A DNA stretch of 64,000 bases from Entoloma clypeatum (GCA_963565915.1 OY751486.1:930001-994000), one strand, 5' to 3'; numbered from the stretch's first letter, positions 43,245 through 54,800 are shown. The notes: generated by a model not told the origin, from the sequence alone. Numbers and translations are program-made.

Positions 43245-44040
43245 GCGTAAATTCTATTGGCAACGATCGGCGTACATGATTCGATCTATAAAATGCGATC
43301 AAGATTGCCTGTGCAAAAGCGATTGCAACAGTCTTAGGGCAATGTCGTTGAGCCAAAGGGGCAAAAAATAAAGAGGCATGTCGACGTACCTCAAAATGGC
43401 TCAACAAAATCAATACCTTTCCGACACCCTTCGCTTTGGCTTCAGCCTTCGCGACACCGCGAAGGGTGACAGTCGGAGCATCGGTCTCGGGAACGTCGAG
43501 CATTTCAATGCCTTTCAAGGAAGCAGCAGCCCCTTTGGACTTGACGCCGAGCGACATGAAAAAGGCCTCTTTGCCAGCCCAACGAGGGTTGAGATCGGCA
43601 ATAAGCACTCTCTGCCTCAGTGAAGTTGCGCGATACAAAAGTCGGAATATGAGAGGGGACGGCCGAGATCAACTCTAAATATCTTGATTGAACATAATGG
43701 TTTCACGTGACATGTGGATAAAAACAAACCTTGGTCGACACCGATACCGATGCTTGCCTCGGAAGATACCCCAATCCCGCCAGCCGCAGTAATAGCTGCG
43801 ACATTGGATGCATCGAATGAGACTTTGTTGGGCAGTTCGTTTGCAAAGGAGTACACTCCTGAATTCGAGTCGAAGGTTGCCCTCGCCATCGAGTTCAGCA
43901 GCACCTTGCCCCCCATCTCGCCGAGGTAAGGAGGATGGTCTTTGATCTTCACGAGCGAGTTCTTGATCATCATATCGCTCATGGCTTTGTAGCATCTTTC
44001 AGCTTCGACCAAGTCGTTGAAACCGCTCTTCTCGCGCTGC
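43245..44040 (-). pseudogene. FAS2: FAS2 3' end (ketoacyl-synthase tail + PPT domain), duplicate copy
   Basis: Minus strand: REKSGFNDLVEAERCYKAMS, YLGEMGGKVLLNSMARATFD and NKVSFDASNVAAITAAGG, then GIGVDQ. A 55-nt intron follows (GTTTGT...TTTAG), then ELISAVPSHIPTFVSRNFTE and AYCRSQPS, the linker into the phosphopantetheinyl transferase domain. A deletion of about 20 nt then shifts the frame before WAGKEAFFMSLGVKSKGA and GVGKVLI-SLSHFE. A last intron leads to TVAIAFAQA. The order matches the C-terminus of the fungal type-I fatty acid synthase alpha subunit (roughly 1,900 residues), whose PPT domain loads the acyl carrier. Only ~250 residues remain and the PPT frameshift is fatal. In this arm the 153-bp segment is collinear with the gene. 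A short upstream piece (44041-44097) is inverted. Confidence 0.88.
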
Positions 44041-44097
44041 CTTTTTGGAGCATTGGAACCTACTCATTACGAACAGTACAAGGAACGCACCGGCTGA
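44041..44097 (+). pseudogene. FAS2: Micro-inverted FAS2 piece
   Basis: The plus strand reads LFGALEPTHYEQYKERTG then stop, immediately abutting the minus-strand REKSGFND. In FAS2 these residues precede REKSGFND on the same strand, so about 60 bp has been flipped in place. The same arrangement occurs in arm 2 (about 49350-49405), so it predates the duplication. Confidence 0.7.
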
Positions 44098-44152
44098 GAT
44101 CACTTGAATGACTAGAGGTCGGTTGCAATAAAGTCATCTTTTGCAAGATGTA

Positions 44153-44985
44153 CTTCCAAACCAAATATGGACCACATCTCTGTAAAAACCAATCAATTCA
44201 AATTTGTTCAATTGATTCAAAAAGAAAAATCCCAAGGCCAGGATATATTGAGGGTCTCAATATATCACCATCTGTAAGTAGCACTCACCATGTATCATGC
44301 CTGACCTGTAACCACAGAATTCAATATATTCCACCTACTGACTAGGTTGGTCAAATCTACGCGTAAAACAGGTCTTGGAAGCAAAGGAGTGGGCAGAAAA
44401 CATGGGACGAGAGAATACTGCATCAGCCTGCGAGGGAACGATCTCGAGTCACACCATCTTTCAGCACTTCATCATTCACACTGGAAAGGTAAGAAGATGA
44501 AAATTCGACCAAAACTTACGCTGTCGTTACATTCAGTAAATTTCAATGTAATTTTAGGGAGGTCTGACAAGGGAGCCACGCAAAATTTGAGATCAAGAGC
44601 AACGGCTGCAAACGGCGACTCTCCCTCTGCGATTGGTTCAAATCGCTATCCAACGTGAGCTCCGTCATTTCGATAATGCCGTTCGCGGGAGTCCTGAAGA
44701 ATCTCCTCGTCAGACATGAACTCTCCCCGAGGGCGGCAAGACGCATAACTCACCGAAACTCGCGCAACATGTTGGCGGCCAAGAAATCGTCCTATTCAAC
44801 TCCGCAGCTTCCCTCGCCGCTGGATGTTACTTATCTCTCAAGTTGAACACCATATGGTTGATTGCGTCGTCAAGGAGTCCAGCTTCCCACTCAACTCGAC
44901 CGCGAGGAACCTTACCATCCACTGGGTGAGTATTTGCTCAAAAACATATCTGCAGAGCCTTTAGTATCTCGTCCATATCAGAAGA
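44153..44985. other. Unidentified exon-like segments
   Basis: Plus strand about 44355-44487 reads QVLEAKEWAENMGRENTASA then ISSHTIFQHFIIHTGK, followed by a GTAAGA donor. It looks like a conserved exon but I cannot name the family. Further frames near 44740-44850 (QEIVLFNSAASLAAG, plus) are suggestive but unassigned. 44153-44340 is AT-rich and empty. Confidence 0.35.
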
Positions 44986-44989
44986 TGGG

Positions 44990-46760
44990 TTGACTTACTG
45001 CGACGCATTTTTGAAAAACGCACAACACTCACGACGCCCCATGTCCCAACCTTTCATCTCCGACGAAGCCCTAGACCCATCTTCGACCTTGATCGCAGCA
45101 TATTTCGTCTTTTGCAAAAGTAGCAGTCGCTGGAACACCCCATCCAAATCAATGTCCAGAAGCTTGTATCGATCGTTGGCGGCCTTCTTGAGCTCCGCAG
45201 ATATCCTGAAAGCCTCCGAAAACACCAGAATTGATAAAGACAGAGTCTGCGTCTGCATAGAGAACTTGAGTGAAAGGACTTAACAACTCGCGACCAACTA
45301 TAATGTCTGGATTAGCTTTATGAAGCGTCATTGAGAGGAAGATATATTGGCTTGGATGTGGAATATGGATGTGAGACGATTTGACATACTGAAAGGAGCA
45401 TACGCTCGTTCTTCACGGGGGAGATAAGGCCGCCGCCATTCAAACTTCGCTTGCGTCTCAAAGTTTGGAGGGAACCGTTCAAAAGGGCGAACGAAAGCAT
45501 TGCCCGTACAGGGCAGCATTTCCAGGAGGGTTGGGTTGTCGATGGCCCCTTGGTGATGTACGAGGTGAGTGGGTGGATCAACGGTAGGGAATGGGACATA
45601 CTATTATGGCATATCTGCGCCGTCGCGCAGACAATTTCCCGTTTGTTCTCGTGGTGGTTTATGATCGTACGGACACTCAAACTGATGAGGGCAACTCCTT
45701 GGGTGCATTAGAATCGGTCTCGGGGAGCGGCTTGCTGTCTTTCGGATCGGTAACGGCGGCTTCAAGTTTGCACCAGGATACCTCAAACCTAATGCGAGGA
45801 TGACGCCGAGAGGAAGACAACGAGAAGAGTACACTCACCCCTTTGTTGTCAACCTGCGGATTCTTGATCTCCAGCCAGCAAGGACCCATAATCTTCGGTT
45901 TGAGAACTAGAATCTCAAAGGTGTTCGTATTAGTACCAAAGATCTGGGCAATGTTTGGGATTTCAGCAGTCATCGGAATTGGAGGCTCTGCAAAGTAAAG
46001 AAAAGGGTGAGGATTGGGCATCGAGGGGAAGACATAGACAGCTACCATTGAATCCGCGAACAACCTTAGTCACCGTACGCATCTCTCTGCGTCGGCACGA
46101 TGTTTGGGTCGCACACGTTGCCTCTTCGTCGGATTCAACGGGTCATTCACGTGGCAGAATGTACAGATTCCGTTGAATGTTCTCCACAGTGACGCAGCAT
46201 GAAACTCACGCGCCGAAGATCTTGTCTTTCAGTTTGCCAACGAAGTAACAAAGCTCGCCTTCGTGCTCCAGGTAATCGAGCCAGAAGAAGCGCAGGGAGC
46301 TGTCGGGCTCCAAAGCTGAAATGTTGCTGGTTTTGACGGATGACGAAGGCGATGCGGCCAAAGGTCCAAGCGTATCTTCCGCCGCCACTGCAAGTCCATC
46401 ATAAACTGTCAACCACGACGGTTTTGCGTCTTGTTCTGGCAGGTCCTGGGCTTTGGCTTCTTATCGATCGTGATATCCACCGGCTCTGCTTTTCGACATC
46501 CATGAACGCGTCCATATCAAGGTCATCAAAAGACATGTCCGCCGCTGAATGGTAGTCACTGGTGACATCAAGCTGGGCCATTCTGGCGGTCGATCGCTGG
46601 CATGGACGGGGCGCTTCTTGGGACTGAAATATATGTCGTCGCTGGGGGCCGGTATGCCATCTTCAACGAGGCTATCGGACGACATGTCCCCGAACGAGGA
46701 CCGCCTGTGATACGTGGAGGAGTCGCAGCGGATAAATGAGGAGATAGGGCTTTCGTTTGG
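44990..46760 (-). pseudogene. POL1: DNA polymerase alpha catalytic subunit (POL1) remnant
   Basis: Minus strand, N- to C-terminal. First comes an acidic N-terminal region (SPKKRPVHASDR, MSFDDLDMDAFMDVE; about 46760-46490). Next are LRFFWLDYLEHEGELCYFVG (about 46310), CVTVENIQRNLYILPRE (about 46160) and FGTNTNTFEILVLKPKIMGP with CWLEIKNPQVDNKGVSW (about 45960-45790). Then SVRTIINHHENKREIVCATA (about 45680), NPDIIVGRE (about 45310), FTQVLYADADSVFINSG (about 45270) and LKKAANDRYKLLDIDLDGVF with RLLLLQKTKYAAIKVEDGSR (about 45200-45060). GT...AG introns are retained between pieces. The exonuclease motif NPDIIVG runs straight into the polymerase motif C region (YADADSVF; normally YGDTDS), so hundreds of residues including polymerase motifs A and B are deleted, and Asp/Thr positions are altered. 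The replicative primase-polymerase function is lost; this cannot be the cell's only POL1. Confidence 0.88.
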
Positions 46761-47159
46761 GGGATATTTTACTCGCGATATGCAGAGGACGGGGCTGTGA
46801 GGTCGTCCATACCGCCCAAAAGCGTAGACATAGCTCTTGCTCTTCTCATCCCTCTTCGCTGCAAGCGCGATTGAGCACGATTGCACGGCACCGTCGAGCT
46901 CGACCACGTGGGCTTTCCGAACTCTTCCCTTGGACTCATTTTCTTCTCCGAAATCTTCTCTGCCATCACCCATGGAGCCCCGCACCATCGTCGACGACAA
47001 AATTATCTTGTGGTAAGCTCCCGTTGACGATTGTCTTGTATTGATGTTTGGTAACTTCATCGTATATTTCCACGGCCGATGTCTATTGCGTCTTGGAGGA
47101 CAGGCATTATTTAGATGCGCGCTGGAAAGCCAGGGTCAAATATCGGGTGGTGGAACGAC
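46761..47159. other. No recognised gene between POL1 and BRR2 remnants
   Basis: A minus-strand frame continues upstream of POL1 (to 47060) without recognisable motifs. It may include the POL1 start and first intron. Nothing else is supported. Confidence 0.4.
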
Positions 47160-47204
47160 AATCACACTCGTACCGAAAGGGATGATCTCCGTCTTGGATT
47201 CATC

Positions 47205-48420
47205 CTCTTTTTTGGTTCAAGACGAGAATAGGAACGTCTTGAAGTGAGGTGCTTCAAAGTTGGCAGGATCCAACTTGACCTGAACTCGGTCGTAGATGCG
47301 ACGCAGAAGCGTATCTCCATGTCGACGAACTCAAACTTGGCCGAGGATGACACAACCTCGAGAAGGCCCTTCAACTTCGTACGCTCCTTCAAAGATAGCG
47401 TATCGACCTCCACGGTATCGAAGTTAGCAGCTAAAAGGGTCAAACATTCTAGAGTAAGCTCACAGGAGATGTTGTAGTACGCAGCGACCATTCCGAGGTT
47501 CAGCGCAGAGACATCCATCTGATCCTCTGCGGATAAGGCGGACCAATTGTAATATTGTCAGGAGCAACCTACCAATTGCGGTGTACTTGGAGTTGGCAAG
47601 GCCATTCTCGACGAACTCCGAAAGATGGCTAGACAGGTGTTGATGGCTGCAGGTGGTAGTAGTTCAGATTCTGAGTCATCCGTCGGTAAAAATACGTCCA
47701 CGCCGCATCCTAGATGAAAAGGGATCAGAAAACTAGTGAGGAAAACAATCATCAATCATGTGCTCGTAAACCGCCAAAATACGGAGCATACGTTCGCTTC
47801 TCAACCATTGTGGAGGGGCCCTAGGCGGAACAGTCCAACCGCGGTTCAAACAGATGTCGAATATGGCCCAGATAATACTGTGAAATATCTATATCAAAAC
47901 GTGATCCGGACCAGAGCGAAAGAGGCTTACCGCCCAGAGGACTGCTGCGCGAAGACCACGTCGGCGAGGACAATGAAAACTAGAGTAGAAAGTGAGACAA
48001 AGAGAAGATGCAGAAACTGTTAAGCTCCAAACTCTGGAACCGGGCCGTCGACTTGATAAGCTGGCACTTCTCAAGGAGAACGGCAGCGGAGTGGACGATG
48101 TCGACTCGGTTCTGGATCAGATCCTCTTGATAGAAGAGACAGACACGATATAAGCCGGGCGACTTGAGCATGCACACATACCTATTCCGCGAATCAGCCA
48201 CCGTCGACCCAGGAGGAGACTTGAACTTACCCAAGCACGATCTCCGCATTCAGATTATCCGCCAGCTTCGTCGACACAGGGCAGCTGCTGGTTCAGCAAG
48301 CTCAGATAATACTGCTGTTTCACGATGATAATCCCCCCTCCAGCACGGCCTGCGACGACAGCCCCACTCACTTCCGGGTTGTATATCTGCGACGTTAAGA
48401 GGGGAACATTTCCGTCATGG
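47205..48420 (-). pseudogene. BRR2: BRR2 (U5 snRNP helicase) C-terminal remnant
   Basis: Minus strand, in order: TSQIYNPEVSG, AGRAGGGIIIV and QYYLSLLNQQLP (about 48420-48270); YVCMLKSPGLYRV, VDIVHSAAVLLEKCQLIKST and ARFQSLEL (about 48175-48020); MDVSALNLGMVAAYYNIS (about 47518); VDTLSLKERTKLKGLLEVVS (about 47410); and, after a frameshift, TLLRRIYDRVQVKLDPANFE with APHFKTFL (about 47310-47225). These are the end of a Ski2-like helicase cassette and its Sec63 domain in Brr2, the ~2,150-residue helicase that unwinds U4/U6 in the spliceosome. Introns are retained. The GRAGRP motif lacks its usual spacing and several exons are missing or out of frame. ASCC3-type helicases share the fold, but LSLKERTKLKGLLE is Brr2-like to my memory. 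Confidence 0.82.
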
Positions 48421-48779
48421 ATTACCCACCTCGAGTCCGGAAAGGCGCCGTTGTGCTCATCCTGCGACAGGATAAGGCGTGGTTCGACGCCAAGTATGAT
48501 CGATGAGGACGGCAGGAGGAGCTTGAGGTCACGTGTCCGGTTTATATCAGCGCCCAAGTTCAACGTACATGGGCTCTCTCTCTTTCCACAGGCTCATGTT
48601 CACTGCTGAAGAAGACGACCGGAACCCACCCATCGACACATGGCCGAAACCCCGGAACAGTAGCGTGAGTCGGTTCCAGAGCGCGAGTCGTGTCCCTTGC
48701 CCATACTGGCCCTTACGCTTACCAGCAGGGGTATGTACATCGAAGCCTTGTTAAGATTGTTTCTTGGCGCCTTAGTTCG

Positions 48780-50195
48780 GGGAAGCTCAGGGTGCGGGAG
48801 TTCATGTCGTCATGAGTGCGAAAACGGCACCAGCCCGCGGCATTCTTGCCTTCACATCGACGTCGACGTAAGGTTCCTCTTTACCATACCTACTTTCCTA
48901 CTAACCAGCGTTGTATTGTAGCCGTAAAGCTGGACGTTCTGCGCGCGGCGAACATGCATTAGCGATATATGGCATGCTTGCGGGCGCTGGAAGTTCTACC
49001 GCAGACGATATTGGGGTACTTTCGATCCATGGTGCTGGCACCAATGCCAACGTGAGTAAGTTTTACACGGCGGTGCTGCTGCTGTTTGGCAAATGGCAGG
49101 TCTGATACACAACGCCGCCGCGACGGGTAGCAATCGGCGCAGCGAGTGAGTGAACCGCCTCTATTGCCCACCAAATCTGACATGGGAAAAAGCAACATCT
49201 ACTCTCGCTTTCAGGATAGGACCTTCCTCGTGTTCCCGTCAAAGTCCATTCATACCGATGGTATCCGGGCGGGGGTTATGGTATGCGGCCCTTACATCTT
49301 GCAAAAGATGACTTTATTGCAACCGACCTCTAGTCATTCAAGTGATCTCAGCCGGTGCGTTCCTTGTACTGTTCGTAATGAGTAGGTTCCAATGCTCCAA
49401 AAAGGCAGCGCGAGAAGAGCGGTTTCAACGACTTGGTCGAAGCTGAAAGATGCTACAAAGCCATGAGCGATATGATGATCAAGAACTCGCTCGTGAAGAT
49501 CAAAGACCATCCTCCTTACCTCGGCGAGATGGGGGGCAAGGTGCTGCTGAACTCGATGGCGAGGGCAACCTTCGACTCGAATTCAGGAGTGTACTCCTTT
49601 GCAAACGAACTGCCCAAATATCTTGATTGAACATAATGGTTTCACGTGACATGTGGATAAAAACAAACCTTGGTCGACACCGATACCGATGCTTGCCTCG
49701 GAAGATACCCCAATCCCGCCAGCCGCAGTAATAGCTGCGACATTGGATGCATCGAATGAGACTTTGTTAGAGTTGATCTCGGCCGTCCCCTCTCATATTC
49801 CGACTTTTGTATCGCGCAACTTCACTGAGGCAGAGAGTGCTTATTGCCGATCTCAACCCTCGTTGGGCTGGCAAAGAGGCCTTTTTCATGTCGCTCGGCG
49901 TCAAGTCCAAAGGGGCTGCTGCTTCCTTGAAAGGCATTGAAATGCTCGACGTTCCCGAGACCGATGCTCCGACTGTCACCCTTCGCGGTGTCGCGAAGGC
50001 TGAAGCCAAAGCGAAGGGTGTCGGAAAGGTATTGATTTCGTTGAGCCATTTTGAGGTACGTCGACATGCCTCTTTATTTTTTGCCCCTTTGGCTCAACGA
50101 CATTGCCCTAAGACTGTTGCAATCGCTTTTGCACAGGCAATCTTGATCGCATTTTATAGATCGAATCATGTACACCGATCGTTGCCAATAGAATT
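48780..50195 (+). pseudogene. FAS2: FAS2 ketoacyl-synthase to PPT remnant, original copy
   Basis: Plus strand: GAGVHVVMSAKTAPARGILA then FTSTST (about 48790-48867). A ~50-nt intron is followed by KAGRSARGEHALAIYGML then STADDIGVLSIHG (about 48925-49031); the latter holds the catalytic His region of the ketoacyl synthase. After more decay come RTFLVFPSKSIHTDGIRAGV (about 49220-49278). Then arm 2 begins: the inverted LFGALEP piece, REKSGFNDLVEAERCYKAMS (49408 on) to FANELP. Next is the 153-bp block in inverted orientation (49616-49768), then ELISAVPSHIPTFV, RNFTEAE and the frameshifted PPT domain. Large parts of the synthase are missing. This copy carries one more rearrangement than arm 1 although it sits in the more complete context. 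Confidence 0.88.
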
Positions 50196-50478
50196 TACGC
50201 TTATCTCGTCGCCAATCACTCGTCTTTTACAAACGATATAATCAAGTACGCTGGATGGATCATGGCGACGGTAAATACTTGGCGAGGAACACATGTAGGC
50301 CGACAGTGATTCGCTTCAAAGGCTTTCTAATTTTCTGTTCATGGAGATTAGCGCGGTCCCCGGCAGAGTGGGAGATTGAGACACACCTTTTCCATTTCAT
50401 CGAGGTCATTCGTCTCGATCCTGATTATCTTTCTCCCGATAAATTTTGTCGATTTGCTCCATCTGATTCCAAGTTTCC
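49293..50478. repeat. Inverted-repeat arm 2 (1186 bp)
   Basis: Reverse-complement partner of 42968-44152 across a 5.1-kb spacer. Differences seen: scattered substitutions, a one-base insertion in the DBP5 tail, and the internal 153-bp inversion at 49616-49768. Confidence 0.92.
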
Positions 50479-50870
50479 TTGTCACAGACAAAGTTAATTG
50501 AGATACCTTTGCGACCGAATCGTCCTGCGCGCCCTATATGATGATCATTAGGAAGCCTGAGTTTATCTATGGTCAGGGAGTCGAGCCAACCAATACGACG
50601 GATGTAAGTCTCAATATCAGGTCGTTCGCCCACACTCTTGTCTCGCCCGTTCATGAGAGGAAGCTCATAGTCGACGACCATGTTGACCTGCAAGATGTCG
50701 ATACCACGCCCGACGACGTTTGTTGTTATGAGGACCTTTTTTAAACCACGCCATGACAGACTGGGCAAAGTTAATACTTGTACCGATCGTGAGGAGAGAA
50801 TGCGGGCTGACAAGTTACGTTCTGCATCTTCTTTTACAACAAGTGACGTAGCGAAATTTCGCTGCATCAC
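50265..50870 (-). pseudogene. DBP5: DBP5 (DEAD-box mRNA-export helicase) C-terminal remnant
   Basis: Minus strand: [20 protein letters not shown] (motif V region), [24 protein letters not shown], an intron of about 57 nt (GTTGGC...ATATAG), then [20 protein letters not shown] and TWNQMEQI. This is RecA domain 2 of Dbp5/DDX19, which remodels mRNPs at the nuclear pore. Upstream of KVLITT the frame reads degraded sequence, so RecA domain 1 with motifs I-III (Walker A, DEAD) is absent. A one-base insertion after EQI shifts the last exon, whose correct frame survives in arm 1. It converges tail-to-tail with the FAS2 remnant. Confidence 0.86.
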
Positions 50871-50879
50871 ATGATGCGC

Positions 50880-51363
50880 AAGCCTTTTTTACTCTCAAGT
50901 TCATTTGATCAAAGAATTTTCCGACAAAGTCCCAAAATCTCGCCCGCTAGCCAAGGACCCATAGATTAGATATGGGCACGTGAATTTTTGATTTATGTGA
51001 GTCGGCTGATGGATTCCTACTGTACAAGATCTGTGCGAGTACCCAGCAGGAATAAATCCATTTTAGGCGGCCAAGCCGTGGTTTCTGCGCGTATCTACGT
51101 GAGAATAAGGAAACAAACCATTCCTCTTGGTGCAGCCATTGTAAGCAGTCTACGCTCTGGAGTCTCTGTTTCTTACAGAGTTTGTTTCCTTTCCTCTTTT
51201 CTTTTTTCTACGGACACCAGTATCTGGCCCAAATCTCAATGAATCGAGATTCATTCAAAAGAAATACCAGGAAAAAGCTGCCGCGCATCTCGGCATGTGC
51301 CGAGTCGCAGGACATTTTAGTATAATGCCGGAGCTGTCCATTCCACTTTGACGTTCATCACAA
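50880..51363. other. No supported gene
   Basis: Short frames only. The AGCT at 51364-51367 is a candidate target duplication of the adjacent MITE. Confidence 0.45.
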
Positions 51364-51367
51364 AGCT

Positions 51368-51733
51368 GGCAGGGGACATTGGGCGGTCTCCCGACCATCT
51401 CGCACAAATAAGCGCAAATTAATTGGGAGCCCGTCGGGATTCCAGCTAAACGAGTAATGAGATTGTGTATTTGTCTGGGTGTCGCACAGCAAATCCCACA
51501 ATTAAATCATTTGTCTTGTTTTCCGTTTTGGCAGGTGCTGCCGTGGCAACAACGCGCAACCAAAAGAAAAAATCGCAAAACAGGTCAATTGTGCAATTTG
51601 CTGTGGCCCGCGGGGCAGCCTCCCAGACAAATAATTACTCGTTTAGTCGGGATCCCGACGCGCACCCTGTTTTCCAATTAATTTGCGCTTATTTGTGCGA
51701 GATGTGGGAGACCGCCGCGCAATGTCCCCTGCC
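51368..51733. mobile_element. Candidate MITE with long terminal inverted repeats
   Basis: Ends GGCAGGGGACATTG... and ...CAATGTCCCCTGCC are inverted repeats. They extend about 90-100 bp inward with small indels (ATCTCGCACAAATAAGCGCA and AAATTAATTGG on the left match in reverse on the right). AGCT flanks both ends (51364-51367, 51734-51737) and may be the target duplication, though it is palindromic. Total 366 bp, no coding capacity. It can fold almost entirely into one hairpin. Confidence 0.75.
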
Positions 51734-51830
51734 AGCTGTCTCACTGGAAGATCAAAGAACAAGCGTGCGATCATCCTTTCAACCTTTACCTGTCAATGGG
51801 TGATCGACAATTTGTTTAGAAAGCACCGCG

Positions 51831-54800
51831 ATGAGCCAGAACAATACTGTGCAGAATGTTTACAGTGCTGTAAGTCCACGATGCCTCAATTCAAACGAGC
51901 AACAACCAACAAGGATCCATTCGCAGCTCCCTCCATTCTACCTTCGGTATTTATTGTGGTCCATATATTATTCATCTGATCATCATCAATCACCGCAGAA
52001 AGTCTGAGGGATTCCAAAGTCTACCCTGGATCTCTTCAATATACGACAACGTGGGCGATTTGGCTTTGAGGATTGAGAATGTTGATAGTATAAAGGTAGA
52101 TTCATGAAATAAAGCTATGTTCTTCAATTGACCTACTTGTTTCGCAGAAAATTGTGCAGAAAATCGATGCAGAAGAGAGAGAGGGTGTTGTTCACCCACG
52201 CAACGCCCAACTGACTCAATTTTTGGCTGGCAAAGATGACGGCAAGCGTGATGAGGAAAGCATCCGCTTGCTTCTCACGTACCGAGTCATTGACATTGCG
52301 TCTTGGATTCACCAAGGAGGGGATGGCGCTAGGATATCGACTGATGACGCGGCAGGGAGCAGTGAGGTGATCAGCCACTACCCTGTGAGTTTGGATGATC
52401 ACATGAAAAGCTATCTAATCCATGGTGATAGAAACTTGCGGATTGGAGGGGCATCTTGGTGACCTGTTTGGAAGACATGCAATTACTTTGGGACCGCGGC
52501 GGTCGCATCGCGACAATGGATTTGTCCTCCCTTCCTGCACATTATGCCTCGATGTGTGCTGGTGCCCGAGACACCAATGCGCTTGCTACAATTTCTAACT
52601 TTATTAAAGCTGCTTTCCATCTCAGATACCTTCTTGGTGTTCGTTTTTCTTTCTCTGGCGGAATAACCTATTCCTGTTTTTATTCATGTTCTTTATGTCT
52701 AGGGCCAGCTTGATTTACCAAATTCTGCGGAGGTGTTAGAGAACGAACTCAAGGCAATGTTGAAGTTGAAAAATATGCCACACACTGTCGCCGACAGAAT
52801 CGACAGTGCAGCCTGGTTTGGGAAGAAAACCAACAAGTTATCCGAATTGCGGGCTCCTCTGTATCTTTGTTTGACAACGACACCGATCTGCCTTCTGCTT
52901 TCTACACAGATCCACGTCAGAGTTCCTGGTCTGAAGAAATTGGTACAGGTAGAATACCCACGTTCTCATCCATGATATATGGCGTATTTGAACTTATATA
53001 GGCTTGGAAAGATTTCGGGTACCATAAACCGGCAAGCATACTAGAAGCCGAGAAGCTAATCTGGCGCTTGTTGTGGGAAATATGCCAAGGTAATACGGAG
53101 AACTTCATCGAGCGTCTCATAGAGCTGTTGAAGGCTCTCCTCCACATCGCCGAACAAGCGGAACGTCGTGCTCTTCAATGGTTCAAACCCCGTATGAGGT
53201 ATATCCTTACCAGACAAACAACCCAGCTAATCGTTATGTGCTAGTCACCGTGCCAACAATGCCAACATTAAATTACCGTGGGCAGCGGCATCCAACTTCC
53301 AGCTGCCAATCACCTCCATCACCACTATCTCAATGTCGATCGCCAGCTTCAGATCTGCGTTCAGCTAAATCCCAGTCTCAACTTTCGTCGCGTCGACGCA
53401 GACCTTCCCTGGTATGCCAACCTCAATCAGTTCCAAGGTATTAACCGCTGACCTTGCCCTGGCCCATGAAACAGAGCAGAGAAAAAGTCCAGTCTGCTTT
53501 ACCGCCTCAAAGCCACGACGTTCTTTCTGACAAATCGATGACTGCGACTGGCAATGAATCGTCACGGCTGCTAACTCACCATGAACCCCCTCGCCATCCA
53601 TCTCCGTGCATCACGCTCTCCAATTCACGGAATCCATCGCCTCAACCCGTCGCGGCAGCGGGCCCCCTCGAGGGCAACAACGAAGGCGCTCAGCAGGATG
53701 ACATTCAAATCGGCGAGGATGAAGATGCTCTGCGGATGCGGTATTGGAAGAACAGCTATAATAAGCGTCCGCGCAGCACCACATTGATCCCGGTTTCATC
53801 AAAGAGGCAGGCCACAAGAGAATTGCGGAACAAACCCAAGCCTCAACCTCCAGTGGGAATCGTGATTGTTGAGCCACCTGTCATGTACCGCGAACGGATC
53901 AACATAGCCAAGGAATATGTGAGCATGTTCATCGTCTAGGCGCATAGCCATCAAACTAGCTAATTTTCTTCAGAAAGACCCGACGATCGGGGTGGAGGTA
54001 CTTGATCTCATACACAATGTTCACGTATGCTATCTTGTCGACTTGTCTGATCTGTGCGCTGACTTAACATCAGAAATTTCACGGCCATTGTGTAGCTGAA
54101 TTTCCAATCTTAGGAAGTAATGAAATCCACCGTTATCATCCCCAATTTCATGTAAGATTGATCTTGTTGATCACTCCAGTCCAACTGATAGCTTTGCCAA
54201 GTTCAAAGAAGATCTGGGGCTCTTTTACGAAATGTACAGTTCGATCGACAGAACAGGAAAGCCCTACGCCCATGTTATGACTTATCAAGAATACACGACA
54301 GCGAGTCATCGGTCAATTCTTGATATATTTCGCAGGCAGCACATTTTGGTTGTCGATGGGCCTAAACCAGGTTATGGATTCGATAAGTTTGGTTTGCGAC
54401 AGTTGGCTCCTCTGGGACGAGACATCATGATTCAAGGTAAAGAATCAGGCCTGATAATGTTGTGGATATCTAATCTACGAGAGTCAGATCAATCGGTCAA
54501 AAGTGATGAGAATCCTGACGCAGGTCTTATGGTCGGTACGCTCCGCGACTTCTTGAAAATCGCAGAGGAACAGAGCAGAAAGGCCTTGAATGGCCTTGAC
54601 TTTCCGATGCCGTTTGAAAATTTGTTTGAACAGCCAGTTGCTACTGACGTGCATGCTTGGAAGGCAACTCAGAATCTGAACTTCTGCGGCAGCGATTATC
54701 CATACTCCAAGGTCCGTTGGGGCCTCTGCGCCACGACCGATGCCTTTCACAAGGTTCACATTGACTGTGACGGATTTGGAACCTTTATCGCTCCAGAATC

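Larger units (their letters stand above)
42968..44152. repeat. Inverted-repeat arm 1 (1185 bp)
   Basis: Near-identical reverse complement of 49293-50478, except that one 153-bp segment (43677-43829) lies in the same orientation in both arms. Both arms contain the convergent 3' ends of FAS2 and DBP5. Arm 1 is the derived copy because both genes continue beyond arm 2 but stop at the arm 1 edges. Confidence 0.92.
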
